From Symbiotaphrina buchneri (taxonomy: Eukaryota; Ascomycota; Symbiotaphrinales; Symbiotaphrinaceae), in the NCBI GenBank assembly GCA_001599915.1, contig BCIG01000015.1, positions 434,001 to 498,000 on the forward strand: a DNA stretch of 64,000 bases. The letters run 5' to 3'. Below the pieces are notes generated by a model. It made no database searches. It was not told where the DNA came from and worked only from the letters and a program-made list of their open reading frames with translations. Position 1 is the first letter of the stretch. The number at the start of each line of letters is the position of its first letter. Both the position numbers and the translations under genes were made by a program. Shown here one piece after another: positions 34,840 to 47,086 of this stretch.

Positions 34840-36350
34840 TCAGGACGCGAATATCCGCACATTCAAATCCACGCTCCCCGTGGCTATGACACATCTAATA
34901 TTCGCCTTGCTAACGGACGGATCGTCCTTCGCTGCGCCGTTGACCTGACTGGTGCTGGGGTCTGCACTTACACCGGCATGTTTAACGATACCTGGAGCCC
35001 ACCGAATGCAGCTTACGAAATGTCCGTGTGCGTCGTCCAATGTTTTCACGCATTTCCCTTCCTGGGATAAATCCCAGCATCTTATCGTTTTATCGTCCCC
35101 AGCGCTGATGATGTATTTACCGCCTGGGTGGAAAACGATTCCCCTCACCCAGTTGTCATGGCCGACCAGCGTCTTGATTAACGTGCCCCTGCCGTCCCAT
35201 AGCTTGATTGTTTTATCCCTTGAGCCTGTGGCAATGAATTCAGCAGTGTTGCTGGCGGGCGGAGCTTTCTTGAGTCCTGCCATGGCCGACAAATGCTCGT
35301 AGGCTGCCGGCGGAGCAAAGACGCAGCATTCAATGACATGCTCATGTCCCAGGAATGAAGCCTTCGCTTCACCGGAAGAGGCATCCCATATCCTCGCTGT
35401 CTGGTCGTTACCAGCAGAAAGAAGCCAGCGGCCGTCTAGAGATGGCGAGACGTCGCGAACCCAATCCGAATGGCCCCTTAAAGTCTTCACACAATATCCT
35501 GTCGTTATGTCCCATATGCGCAACGTTTTATCGCGCGATGCGGAGACAAGTAAGTTTCCTGTCGATGGCGAACCACTGAGGCCGCTCGAAACAAATCTGA
35601 CCGCTGAAACAGAGTGGTCATGCCCAGGGAGCGTCCTGATATTTTTGTATTCATCGCTGGGGTCCCATAATTTGATGGTCAGATCGCTGGAACATGAGGC
35701 AAGCAATGTGGCTCCCCGAGGGCCACCAAAGTCTACATCAAGAACGGCCTTCGTATGGCCTTTGACCGTGCGTTCCAGCTCGCCCAACTCCCAGTCCCAT
35801 ATTTTGATCGTGGTGTCTTCAGATCCCGATGCCAACGAGGAAAATATGGGGTGAAAAGCGACGCATGTAATAGGTAGCCGGTGTGACTGCAGTGTGTGTC
35901 GGGCTGGCGCCCGTGGAAGCCACGTAGTTGGGTCTTGGTTTCGACGTGATAGAGAACTCGGCGTAGCTGAATCCAATTCATTCTGCAAGGCCGCGTTCTT
36001 TGATTCAAGTTCCATTATCTACCATTGACCCAAATCAGCATGCGGGCCGGCCCTGTTCGCTGGTGGGTGTCCACTGGCATCCCTACCTTCTTTTGTAATC
36101 TGACCACACTCGTCCACTTCTTCTCCAGTAGCCCTTCATATCGCTTGCTTGTCGCTTCATCGAAGCTCTCCACCAAGCCGGTTTCGAGGCGTAGTGCTGC
36201 AGCACTCTCTTTTAGATTTATTGAAGTGAGGTAGGCAATGATGGATTTGTGTCTGGATGATGATATCAGCAACCCTTCCATCAGCGATCGCCGACAGAGC
36301 CGCCACACTCACAGCTCTTCCGCTTGCCTGGAAGTCAGAAGCTGGCTCAT
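34840..36350 (-). CDS. nudF: Nuclear distribution protein PAC1/NudF (LIS1)
   Basis: LIS1 homologue that regulates cytoplasmic dynein at microtubule plus ends and is needed for nuclear migration in hyphae. Three exons: 36350-36313, 36252-36087 and 36018-34840, about 460 residues. Splicing builds the LisH dimerisation motif ([18 protein letters not shown], with AYLTSINL following), then a short coiled coil ending [13 protein letters not shown], then seven WD40 repeats from about 110 to the end (for example [74 protein letters not shown]). The last repeat closes the propeller. Intron 1 (60 nt) splits the Leu codon before HKSII. The gene is head to head with the TOG microtubule polymerase gene, 945 bp apart. 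Confidence 0.96.
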
Positions 36351-37295
36351 CGCGGCATCTCCCCTTCAGGCCACACGTCCGAGCACCACTCTGGGCTCCT
36401 GACGAGCTTGTTACAGATCCCAGAACAGTTATTGCCGAGCTGAGAGTCAAGACCAGTACGCAAGAAGTGGCGGACGCAAGCAAGGAAATCTGCTCTTCTC
36501 AGGGGCAGTGGTCGCGGACAAACGGTTCAGGTTCAGCCAAACAACAGAAGTAGCCGTGCACCTGTACCGTATGAGGACGGTCCGGCCAAGGGGTGTGGGA
36601 AGAACGTGTTGTCTGAGGAGAGACAGGGGAAGAGGTGATGATTGAGCCAATTTTCGAATATTTGTCCCGGAATCTGTCTCTGTCCACCGAAGTGTTTGTT
36701 CTGTTTTGGTGGGGTTCTCTACATGCAGTCATTAGAACCAAATGCGGGCTCGTGTGCCTGTGGCTTTCTGCAAACGCTTTCTACCCGTTCCGCCTTCTCG
36801 CCTGTGACGCGCGCGAGTCACCCGGAGCGACAACTGGATTTCCTTGTGTTGTTGATCCGCGCGCAACTGCGCCTTGGCCTTCTCCTTCCCACACACCACC
36901 ACCGCCTCTCCCCACCACACAGTACAAGCACCTCAACCCTCTCACGACAGTGAAAGGAAGTATAGTACCGGCCGCAACGCACTTACCTGGCTTTTTACCG
37001 TACGCCGTCGCTGGGATTATTGGCGCAGAAGGCAGGAGCCGTGTGTCTGGACGAACAGGAATAGAACGGCGCAAGCAGAGCCTGGCGAGCTGCATCACTC
37101 CCTGAATCGACGAAGGCATGTTTCAAATATCCAATCTTAAGAAGTCCGCACATTGCGCATGTTGGTGCTGCATTTACGGCATGATCGGGACCATAGTCTT
37201 GTCTCCTCTCAAGCTCAGAGATGTTCCGCAAGCTGACCGGCCACCTTTCAGATATACTGCCATTCAATAAGATAAGACCCCTCATTTCAGACAGG
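36351..37295. other. Shared divergent promoter of nudF and the TOG gene
   Basis: 945 bp between two divergent start codons. Pyrimidine-rich near 36880-36910. No gene supported; open frames on both strands are short and lack motifs. Confidence 0.5.
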
Positions 37296-40049
37296 ATGGC
37301 GGACGAGGAGCAGGATTCCAGCTCGGTACCTCTTCAAGACCGATTCACACATAAGGTGCGTTCCTTTGACTGTGATATGGCTGCCCCTCCTAATACTATT
37401 CAGATGTGGAAAGTCCGGAAAGAAGGTTATGAAGCTGCCTCGAAGGAGTTCGAGAAGACTCCCGACGAGTCGGATCCTGTCTTCAGACCATTTTTACAAG
37501 ATCCCGGATTGTGGAAGGGAGCTGTAGCTGACTCCAACGTTGCCGCACAACAAGAAGGCATAGCAGCTCTCTGTAATTTTCTGAAGTACGGAGGGAGTCA
37601 AGCATGCATAAGGTATGTAACATCGTTGGATGGCCTGACCATCATCCATGGCTAATGCGCGTGATCCATGGCAGGACCCGAAATTCGACTATCGCTCCCA
37701 TAGCTGAGAAAGGCCTGTCCTCGACGCGCGCCGCCACCAAAGCAAGCTCCATTGAAGCACTACTGCTGTACGTGGAGTTAGACAAACCAGAACCGGTCAT
37801 CGAGGAGCTGCTCCCAGCCTTGTCGCACAAGCAACCCAAAGTCATTGCAGCGACACTTGCTGCCCTGACCTCCATATACCATGCCTATGGTTGCAAGACC
37901 GTGGATCCCAAGCCAGTGCTGAAGGCACTACCCAAGGTGTTCGGCCATGCCGATAAAAATGTCAGAGCCGAGGCACAGAACTTGACTGTGGAGTTCTATC
38001 GGTGGCTCAGAGAAGCCATGAAACCGATCTTCTGGGGAGATTTGAAGGAGGTCCAGCAGAAAGATCTTGACGCCCTGTTCGAAAAGGTTAAGCAAGAGCC
38101 ATCGCCCAAGCAGGAGCGCTTCCTGAGGTCACAGCAAGCAGCCATGGCAGCTTCTTCGGGTGGCCAAGCAGAGAACGGAGACGGGGCTGAAACCGCAGAG
38201 GACGAGGATGCGGGTGAAATTGATGTGTTCGATCTGGCTGAGCCAGTAGATGTCATGCCAAAGATCCCCAAGGACTTCCATGAGAACCTTTCCTCCACCA
38301 AGTGGAAAGACCGGAAAGATGCTTTAGACGCTCTACACTCTGCCCTGAATGTTCCCAGGATAAAGGATAACGACTATGGAGAAATTGTGCGGGCGCTGGC
38401 CAAATGCATGAAGGACGCAAACATAGCTGTGGTTACAGTGGCTGCAAATTGCGTGGAATTGCTAGCCAAAGGGATTCGGAAAAGCTTTGGGAAATACCGG
38501 TCCCTTGTGACCGGGCCAATGATGGAACGTCTGAAAGAGAAGAAGCAGTCAGTAGCAGATGCGTTGGGTGCTGCATTGGACGCTGTTTTTCAAGCGACGA
38601 GCTTGTCAGAATGCCTCGAGGAAACCCTCGAGTTCTTGAAACACAAGAATCCGCAGGTTAAGCAGGAGACCCTCAAATTTCTAATACGGTGTCTACGGAC
38701 AACCCCTGACGTACCTTCCAAGGCGGAGCAAAAGTCTATCGCGGATGCCGGCACCAAATTATTGACAGAGTCAACGGAAGCTAATAGAGCTGGTGGAGCT
38801 GAGATTCTCGGTACTCTCATGAAGATAGTAGGCGAAAGAGCAATGAATCCCTACCTGGATGGGCTTGATGAAATCCGAAAGACCAAAATAAAGGAGTACT
38901 ACGAGGCAGCAGAGGTCAAGGCCAAGGAAAAGCCTAAGCCAGCTCTTAAGGCCGCTCCACCTGCAGGACAGAAGAAACCGCTTGTAAAGAAGTCAGGACC
39001 GGGCTTGAAGAAGCCTTCAACAACTCCGGCGGCGGAGGAAGCGGCCTCGGCGCCGTTGCAACCTAAGCATACTTCCAGGAGCATCCCGTCCAAACCTGGC
39101 GGCCCGTCGAAGTCAGGTCTGGCTACTCCTGGCGCCGGCTTGAAGTTACAGAAACGGCTCGGGGGACCGGGAGTAGTGCCTTCTCCGAGACGGCCCGTGT
39201 TACAGGGTCAACCCTCGGAAGAGGAGGGAGCAGCACCAAAATACGGCCTTGGGAGCAGAAGTCTGGCAGGCCGACCGCTGGGAAAGCCCGCTGCTCCTGC
39301 AGAAGCAGCGCCTCCAGCGGCTGCACCTTCATCTGGTTTGTCCGCTGTCGAAAGAGCTGAGTTGGAGGAGCTGAGGGCGGAGAAAGAGCGGCTGCAACGT
39401 GCAAATGAAGAGCTTCGGGCAGAGCGGTCTAAGTTGAACTCGCAAATCCATGAACTCCAGAACCACAACGCTCAGCTTATCGAAGATCATACACGGGACG
39501 TTCTTAGCATCAAAGCCAAGGAAACACAACTTGTCCGTGCTCGTAGTGATGCCGAAGCCGCAGAGCAGCTGTGTCAGAAGCAGCAGCGTGAAATGGAGAG
39601 GCTAAAGCGAGAATTGGCGCGCACAACTCGCTCGCACAGTCCGGCGCCAGTTGACATGAGTGACCATATATATCGTGATATGAACGGAGTTGGAGGTGCG
39701 CATGGGATGAGTTCTGGCAGGAATGGGAAGACGTTGAGCTTCACGTCAAGCCTGAGTGAGGAGAAGGAGAATGGCAGTCTGGATGCGCAACGAAATAAGA
39801 TGAGCCCACCATTGTCTGCTGGCATGAGCCCCGTCGGTAGGGAGAGCCCAGGCGCAGGCCGGAGAGATCGAGCAGGCGAGGGCACCGGAGAAGGCGTTGA
39901 GAGTTGGAAGAGAGCGGCCGAGGTGACGAGCCAGTTGAAGGCGAGGATAGAACAAATGAAGGTAAGACAATCACGTCCTGGTCAGCAGTCTTCTGGAATG
40001 TTGCTGACTCGGTGTTTAGATGCGGCAAGGTATAACTAGACAGCACTAA
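37296..40049 (+). CDS. XMAP215/Stu2/Alp14 family TOG microtubule polymerase
   Basis: Microtubule plus-end polymerase acting at spindle poles and kinetochores. Four exons: 37296-37355, 37404-37612, 37675-39961 and 40020-40049, about 861 residues. The N-terminal TOG1 (about 20-250) opens with DRFTHKMWKVRKEGYE, which forms at the first splice. TOG2 spans about 300-520 (SSTKWKDRKDALDALHSAL, then SLSECLEETLEFLKHKNPQVK). A Lys/Ser/Pro-rich microtubule-binding linker follows (about 520-640), then a coiled coil at about 645-740 (AELEELRAEKERLQRANEEL), as in the dimeric fungal members with two TOGs. The last intron yields a tail KMRQGITRQH; if it is retained, a slightly different tail ends at 40039. 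The first intron is 48 nt, in frame and stop-free. Confidence 0.94.
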
Positions 40050-41944
40050 GTCTTGAGCGAGTACTTGCGATCCCTTGGAGCTTGTCTTTGAAAGCTGTTA
40101 CAGTACCCGACGATGGGATGTTACTCCCCTTCGTCAGGGGGATCTTTTTGGAGTTCCGGCGGGGTTGCATGATAGTATCGCAGCATGATACCAGATCTTC
40201 CTAATTCGTGATATCACTACATCATCGCTGAGCCCGTTCTCTGTGCTTTGCCCAACCAGATAGTGTTGTCCTTCCACAAGCCTATCATGCCTTTACAGTA
40301 CGGACTTATCGCGCCGTGCTTTCAGCTGTGAAGGCCCGAACAGATCTTCAGTCCCTACCCACAGCGTGCCGAGCCGGCTCTCCCTATTCTTGGAAGACCT
40401 GTCACGTACACAAGAGCTGATAACTGCCCTTAACGAAGACCTGTTCACAGCCAATCATTCCTACCGAGGATAGAAGCCATCACAGCAATTGCAGGAGCGT
40501 GACCGGGGGACAATTTGACTTGGCAAAGAGCAAAGTAGGGGTACCCTTATGATGAGGGAGACATTTTTCCAAGGCGTCCAGCAACGGCTCGAGCAATGCT
40601 GGCCGGAGAACTGAACTTGGCGCTCGCGGCGGTTCGGCCAGGAGCAAGGTTCCGACCAGAGTTGCCTGAACGAGCCGCGGCTGGTGGATTCCTTCACTGG
40701 GTGACGGAGCTGCATCATGAGGATGGTTAGGAAAAGCTATATCAAATCAATGTCGGGAAGGGCGGGTCAAGTGATTGTGTCCTTTTGGGGGTAGGCATTC
40801 CGCCGGCCCACCATGATCCATGTAACCTGATGGATGCATGCTAGTTCCCCAGCTAAGGTTGGATGGAGACGGCTTTCACCAGTCCCACCCCTTCCGCCAC
40901 GCGCTTAATCCGGTCAAATCAAGTTATAGAGTCAAGAATACTTTGATGTGGTGGCGTGCGCTCGAATGCATGCACTACTGAGCATAAAATCCCGCATGAT
41001 CCGGCCCGAAGATTGATGCTCTACTTTAATCACGCCGATAGTACAGGCGAAACGGGTGCAAGACGCCTCTGACGCTGCATAGTGATCTCTCTGAGTGTCG
41101 AACCGCCAGAAGGCTGGGCGATATGCTTCAAGCCATCTCCAGAATCAGCGATAGGCGCTAGCTTTGGGATGTCCCGTTCAAGTCAACAGGTTCAAAGGTA
41201 TAGAGAAAAGGTTGATCCATCCTGAAGTGGCAAACCGTCAAAGCGCACTGTGACCGGAAACACAGAACCGCTCGGGATCAGCGAACTAGTCCAGAGCGTC
41301 TTCAAGGGAAAGGTGTGAATGTGACATACATATGGCACACAGCAACGTTAGTGCGCGGGAAGAGGGTGCAACGGCCCGAGACCGAGGAACAGCCATGCTC
41401 CGTGTGCATCTGTGCGCCGTGTGCCATTGACCATTGTAGTCTTCTTCTGCAGGATACATCTCCTTCTGGCAAGCATTCCACCAACCGAGCAGACCAAGGT
41501 GAGCAGAGCAGCCCCTTGAATTTGGCGGATAAATTGCCAGTGGAAACGCCACATTGGGAACTGTCAACGGTTCAATCCGGCAGGTATGATGCTACCAGGA
41601 GTCTCCGAGGGACAACGTCGTTCCAGCGTCACGCCATCCAAACGTCGTCACAGTTCAGCGCGTTAATTGAAGACCCTCGAGTCCTGCTTCACCGTGGCAG
41701 CTGGACGGATTGGGATTTGGTTCCATGGAAATATTCGCGAGGCAGACAAGCTGCTGAAAAGGGAAGGAACCGCGGATCAACAAGACAGAAGAAGGCTTTG
41801 AATGCAAAGGAAATAGGTTTGCTGCGCGTCCAGATTTCCCATTCTGTACCGTAGAAGACAGGGTAAGAAAGGTAGACGTAAGTATCTCTACGGGATGGTT
41901 TAGCCGGGGGCAGCGACAAAGTTTGGCCTGGATCAGCTGCTGGC

Positions 41945-42006
41945 CGGAAAAGAGAGAGAAACGGAGAGAGAGAGAGCGAGAGGGATCAGGAAGGGAGATG
42001 GAGAGT
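41945..42006. repeat. GA-rich purine tract
   Basis: Near-continuous purine run on the plus strand, including (GA) dinucleotide repeats around 41965-41977. Simple sequence, likely a nucleosome-poor or triplex-prone segment. Confidence 0.7.
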
Positions 42007-43154
42007 GTCTGTTTCTGGTGCCGTGGGACTTGTAGGGGTTTTGGTTGTTTTAAATGCCATTTTGGTGGTTGGTACACTCAAAGGGCGAGGCGTCGTCGGA
42101 GAGAGGCGTCGTGTAGTGGCCCGCTCGCCAATCAGCGTCGGCGGCTGACCCCTGAGACCTCCGGCCGGGGGCTTGGGAGTCACTCCTGACTGACAACTCA
42201 CCTCCTTCGTCCTACGCCCAATGAGGAAGCAGTCGTGAGGCACAGCAACAGCTTCTGTGCTGCTCCCTCAGCTGCCGCACAATCTCAAGATAAGGCAGAT
42301 ATTGCCTCCTTTCATCAATCCGCAAACCCCCTGCCTCCCTGTCTCTGTTAGTGAGTGACTGCTTTTGCTGCTGCAGCTCGAGGCACGGTCCGCATAGCGT
42401 GGCGATCATGTGCGGCCGCCTGCAGCTGGCGTGTAAGGTACCTAGGCACGGTCCGAACCCATCATTAGGGTCACAATGAGAGCGAGTGACCCAAGAGGGA
42501 GTGATCGAGATGCTCGACTGTTGACGCAGCACCCCTGTCTGGGAAGGCCGATGGAAAACATGTCTGGCTGTTCGCCATGGAGCTTCAGAGGTAGCATCCT
42601 TGCAGTAGCCCCACGGAAGCAACCACGCATGGGTCGAGCCTGTCTCTACCGTACGACATCACATCTACAGCTGAGGTATGTGCTAGATTTGGAACTGCCG
42701 CGCGCTTCTCCTTAAAAATCTCCATCATGTTCGGCACATAGCCGTTGAGTCTGCTCTTCCAAAGCAAGCAGGTGGCAGAGCCCAACTATCACCTGCATCA
42801 TTTCCATTTACCGAGTCCCCTTGCTTATGAACGAGCTCTCTCGTCCAAGCATGACAACCTGACAACCAAAAGAACCTGTCGAGTCGTCGAAGCCGGAACC
42901 GGAGCTCGCGGATCTAACGCTCTGAGGAAATTGATGGGAACATCAGCTGTGGACGGATGTGGAAACCCGCTATGCTGCGGGTCTTGACTTATTCGTTATC
43001 TTGAAGGATGGTAGCAGCGTCTTTGATGCCCAAGCCATGCGTGCTAGCCCGTGAGAACTCTCATGGCCCCGCTTCCTTTATGATCCTCGACTTGTTCCGG
43101 GAAGGGATACCGTGAACCTCGGCTTAACAGTTTGCTCCCGGGCGGCCCTCTCCC

Positions 43155-43162
43155 TATATATA
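43155..43162 (+). promoter_or_regulatory. TATA box of the orphan gene
   Basis: TATATATA about 130 bp before the start of the small gene at 43292. Strong TATA boxes usually mark regulated rather than housekeeping promoters in fungi. Confidence 0.5.
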
Positions 43163-43291
43163 GGTGGTGAAGTATCCCTCTGCTTGATGTAACTTGGCCT
43201 CCGCTCTCACAAAGCAGTAGTCTTACTTTACGTCCTACTTTCGCAGTCATTGCCCTGATATTTCCGTTGCTACCGAGCATATTCCGTTCAC

Positions 43292-44014
43292 ATGGCCAAC
43301 AATCGTGTTGGGGTAGTCCGTATGAGCGCTCAGAAACATGAGCTCATCGCAGCACTCATGAATGCATACCCTCCACCAGCGACTCCGCAGGCCCGGGAGG
43401 CCTTGAGAAACCGGCTGCACACCATGGTGACGAATATGCAGGTATGGGTAACCGCGTGTTATCTTCTATCTCTTATTAAGTGGATGTGGGCCTTACTATA
43501 AGTGTATAGAGGGATGCCAGGGACGTGTTCGCAAGGCTTAACAACGACCCCAGAAATCTCAGACTCGGCATTGACCAGAATAACAGACGGGGTACATACA
43601 GTGAGATCAGGGAAGATGCTTTCAGAGCCGCAGCGGCCGAACTGTATGCCATAGGTGTCCGAAACCCGGACCACAATGAGATTTATAGGCTCGGGCAGCA
43701 AGGGATCACGGCTGGACAACCGAACTGGGTGGCTGAATGGATCCTGTATCACAGATTCCGCTACACTGATAGCCGCAACAGGCACACAGGTCAGGGGGGC
43801 CAAGCGGGTCACCCTGATGGAGCCGCTGGAGCCGGTGGACCTAGTGGGAGCGCCGGTGGAACATTTGAGATAGAGACGGACAGCAGTAAGCATATTATTC
43901 TGACAACGCAGTGAAAGACATATCGAAAAACTTACAAGTATTCCAGATCAGCCGATGAGGTTTGACGCGGCGCGAGATGAATGGGTACCGAACGACGGTG
44001 CTGCGCGTCGCTGA
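43292..44014 (+). CDS. Small orphan protein, 197 residues
   Basis: No family recognised. Three exons: 43292-43441, 43510-43885 and 43947-44014. Both introns (68 and 61 nt) have GTATGG/GTAAGC donors and TATAG/CCAG acceptors and keep phase. The splice into exon 3 replaces an early stop with SNQPMRFDAARDEWVPNDGA, which reads as well-composed coding sequence. The protein is hydrophilic, Arg/Asn/Ala-rich and helical in its first two-thirds (AQKHELIAALMNAYPPP, REDAFRAAAAELYAIGVRNP, GQPNWVAEWILYHRFRY), followed by a Gly-rich linker and an acidic tail. No signal peptide or membrane helix, so probably cytoplasmic or nuclear. It lies alone in a gene-poor zone and has its own TATA box. Confidence 0.6.
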
Positions 44015-44980
44015 GAGCTGCAGACTTCGAAGATACTGTGACTCTGTCCACTCAAGGCCGTACCATGTATCTGACTGCGCTTCAACCTTTACATCTCGTT
44101 GTCTTTAGTCTCTTTCGGTTGGACGGATGTTGGAGGCTACCTACCATTTCAAGCACAGCATGCCGACTCTGCAAACTTTGTCACTGAACAACTACTTTCT
44201 CTTTCCTCCGTGGGCGGCTGGCATTGAAAGCATTCTTTCTGGAGGCCAAATTGTGTTGCAAGCGTGGGAGGCAATTGATGCGCATTCATTTTCTGGCGGC
44301 CCAATTTGTTGCAAGCGTGGGAGGCACTTGATGCGCATTCATTTCTGGAGGCCAAATTTGTTACAAGCTTGGGAGGCACTTGCTGCGCATTCTTTTTTGG
44401 AGGCCATATTTGTTGCAAGCGTGGGAGGCACTTGTTGCGCATTCATTTCTGGAGGCCATATCTGTTGCAAGCGTGGGAGGCACTTCATGCACATTCTTTT
44501 TGGAGGCTGTTCCCTTGTATAGCGCTCGAAGCAGTGCGAGACGCCATTTTCATCTTCACACTCTTTCAAAATAGGCAATCATTCTTTATTTGGACTCAAT
44601 TCGTACCATGCGTGAGATATGCTTCTCTCGTTGAAAAAGCTAATATGCGAAAAGTCATGAATGCAAGCAATTCCGAACTGAAAAGAAGAAGAGCTCACCT
44701 GACACGCAGATAACCCTGCGTGCTCCGGGGACGCAATGCAAATGCCGATATTGTGAGAGCTGCGAATGGCGACAGCGCAGACATCATCTCGCAAGTCCTT
44801 AAGATGAGCAGGCCGCTGGATTACCTAAACTGGGCGATGGCGACAGCACGTGAAGATTATCTGTGTTTTCCATTGTGGACAGGACGCGTTGCGGAATGCT
44901 GTACAGTATATTGAAGTAGCTGTATGCCTTTGAATGGCTACCCTCTAACTTGCTTTTTAATGGTTGACAGTGGCCGTGAT
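44015..44980. other. Intergenic region carrying a minisatellite
   Basis: Between the orphan gene and MCU. The minisatellite (44230-44512) makes artificial open frames on both strands because 52 is not a multiple of three. No gene seen. Confidence 0.55.
44230..44512. repeat. Minisatellite, about 52-bp unit, 5-6 copies
   Basis: Tandem copies containing TGTTGCAAGCGTGGGAGGCA and a GCGCATTCATTTCTGGAGGCC-like segment. The GGAGGCC landmark recurs at 44241, 44295, 44347, 44399, 44451 and 44502, so spacings are 54, 52, 52, 52 and 51 bp. Copies differ by a few substitutions and by the length of a T run. No target-site duplication or terminal repeat was seen, so it is a plain tandem array. Confidence 0.9.
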
Positions 44981-46591
44981 CTAGTCATCTAAGTCGTCGT
45001 CCTTCTCCCGGGTCTTCTTTCGCTTCGATCCTTCATCATCCGCCTTGCTCCCTCTCCTTTGCTCTTTCAAGGCCTTTGTCACCTTACTATCAATCTCATC
45101 GGCCTCTTCATCCCACTCCACGTCATATTCGCGAGCAATCTGGATGATCTCCCTCCTCAATGCATTAGCTTCATCGACTAATGTCTCCCACTTGTGAAGA
45201 TCAAATCCCTTTGCCTGGTACAGTTTGTTTTGTCGACGGCTGACTGTAAGATTGAGGGCTGAGCGATACGAAACTTCGCGATTCTAACAGACCTGGGTTA
45301 GGAGACAACTCATTACGGGCCACGATTTACTAGCGAGTACTTACATGCCATAAAAACCACAGGTAGCCACCCATGACTGTGATGAGACCCACTAGATACT
45401 GGTATCATTAGCATTTGAGCTCGGTCCACATCCGTGCAGACTCACAGTGATAGGCTCCATTGTGTCCCAGCCCAACTCCGTTTCGAAAGTCAAGCGGTAA
45501 ACCACGTACCACCACCCCGCGAGAAGACCAAAGCCACCCATTGCAACTCTCTGTGCCCCCTTATGAGCTGCAATGTCACACTCCCGTTTTACCTCGGCCA
45601 TGGCTGCAATCTGCGTGGAGAGCTTTCTCAGTCTGGAACGCAGATAGTACGTTCTATCATTGAAGGACGGTACTCCCACCAAGATCGGCTCAGGTGCCCC
45701 TTCAATTTCCACCGCAAATTGTTGGCCACGGGCAGCATCCTTGATGAAATCTCCAATCTCTGTTGATGTTGACCATCTAATGAAATGTTTATCATGCAGA
45801 GCTCTCTCTGGCGCCTCATGACCGAGACCGCTATATGATTCCACACCCCCTTCGCCTGGTCCACCCCGTAAGCCGGATGCACGCCCTAGCTTTCCCGTCT
45901 TCTGGATTTCCCCATCGATCTTGGTATGCTCCAGGTTTTCATCGTGCTCCCCCTCGTCTCCCCGCTCCTTGGGTGGTGTCAGGCTATTCTCCCCGGAGTC
46001 CTCTGCCCAGAAGTTGACGGAAGGGATTTTCTGCTGCCCATGCTTGTCTTCTATGGACGGAAGCTCGGATTGTATAAGCCGCTCCAGATACGATAACGGC
46101 TGCTGAGGATGGACCATAAGAGCGAGGGGCTCGATATCTTTTCTGTCGCTATTTTTGTCCAAGGTGGTAAGGGGCAATATCAGCTTTAGCAGCCGGGAAG
46201 GTGTAGTGAGCAGCTTCCCTGGGGTAGTTCTTAGGCAGATCGAAAACTAGCTCATGGAGGAAGACGGACCTTTGGTCATGGCACCGGCGGAGCGTTCCCG
46301 CCTTACTGGAGGCGTGTCCGAACCCTCATGGTGCCAGGGAGTCCTTATTTGCTTTTCTTTGGCTTCGTCTATAGCACGCTCGAAGCGGGCCCCCGATGTT
46401 CGCTCGGGCCGAGAAAGGGCGGTAGATGTGCTGAACGTCTGTTGGGGCCATGTGGCCGTTATGCCAGCAGGGCCAAGCTTAGTAGCCTGGGAATCAGGAT
46501 GGCCGAGGGCGTGGGTTCGTAGACGATTTGCGGAACCAGCATTGCTCTGGAGCCCTAGTCGGGATATCAGGCGAGTGAGAGGCTTGCTCAT
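44981..46591 (-). CDS. mcuA: Mitochondrial calcium uniporter (MCU)
   Basis: Pore subunit of the inner-membrane calcium uniporter. Four exons: 46591-46270, 46218-45446, 45398-45345 and 45283-44981, about 483 residues. A basic N-terminus ([21 protein letters not shown]) fits a mitochondrial presequence. The matrix domain is followed by a coiled coil ([20 protein letters not shown]), the first membrane helix ([16 protein letters not shown]), the selectivity motif WDTMEP at 358-363, and the second helix ([18 protein letters not shown]), which is formed by the splice after EPIT. A second coiled coil and a highly charged tail follow. The signature WDxxEP is intact, so a functional channel is expected. 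An upstream in-frame ATG at 46642 would add 17 residues; the later ATG gives a better presequence. Exon 3 is only 54 nt. Confidence 0.95.
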
Positions 46592-47086
46592 TCTCGAGCT
46601 TGGATGTCTTTCAGCGTGACAATATCCCGGAGAAGAGTGCACCTTCAGGCCAAAAGAAGTGGAGGTCTATCGTCCTTCATCGTGTGCTATCTACGTAGGG
46701 GTAAGGTTTCGTACTGACGTCTCATTCTGGTGCGCGGTGGAAGTTCGCCAGGATGTCAAACCAGCATGTCAACACTCGGAGGTTAGCTGGTACGAAGCGG
46801 AACTTGATTCGCTTCGTGTGCGACGTCATGCCTTAGGTTTAGGCATTTCCAATTTTCCACGCATTTCGTTCATACAAACACACCACTTACTACAGTACTC
46901 GTAATTAGAATTCCTACCCCCTGAGTTTGGCTTGTTAAACGCACCCAAATCGAGCACCACCAAATGCCATCAACGGCACTGTAAATAATGTATTCGACGC
47001 TCCACTGCAGATTCTGCAGCCGAGGTGATCAAATCCGCCTCCCCAGCTATCCCAAACTGGAGTACTGTACCATACCCCCTTCTGCA
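46592..47086. other. Intergenic between MCU and the DnaJC28-like gene
   Basis: MCU promoter and 3' end of the DnaJC28-like gene. Contains a CTACGTAGGGGTAAGG word near 46691 of the dispersed motif family. No gene seen. Confidence 0.5.

Larger units (their letters stand above)
40050..43291. other. Gene-poor 3.2-kb region
   Basis: No convincing gene. It holds a GA-rich tract (41945-42006) and scattered short open frames, such as 41315-41854 (+) and 41655-42077 (-), that lack family motifs and overlap each other on opposite strands. The last 140 bp form the promoter of the orphan gene, including a TATA box. Confidence 0.5.

Noticed and set aside
41560-41590. GGTTCAATCC resembling a tRNA B box
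   Set aside because: No matching A box, acceptor stem or anticodon arm could be drawn around it.
41315-42243. Overlapping open frames of 85-179 codons in the gene-poor zone
   Set aside because: They lie on opposite strands over the same bases, partly over a GA-rich tract, and show no motif or splice context.
44127-44713. Open frames across the minisatellite, on both strands
   Set aside because: They are produced by the repeat itself. The 52-bp unit shifts frame each copy and the predicted peptides have no domain.
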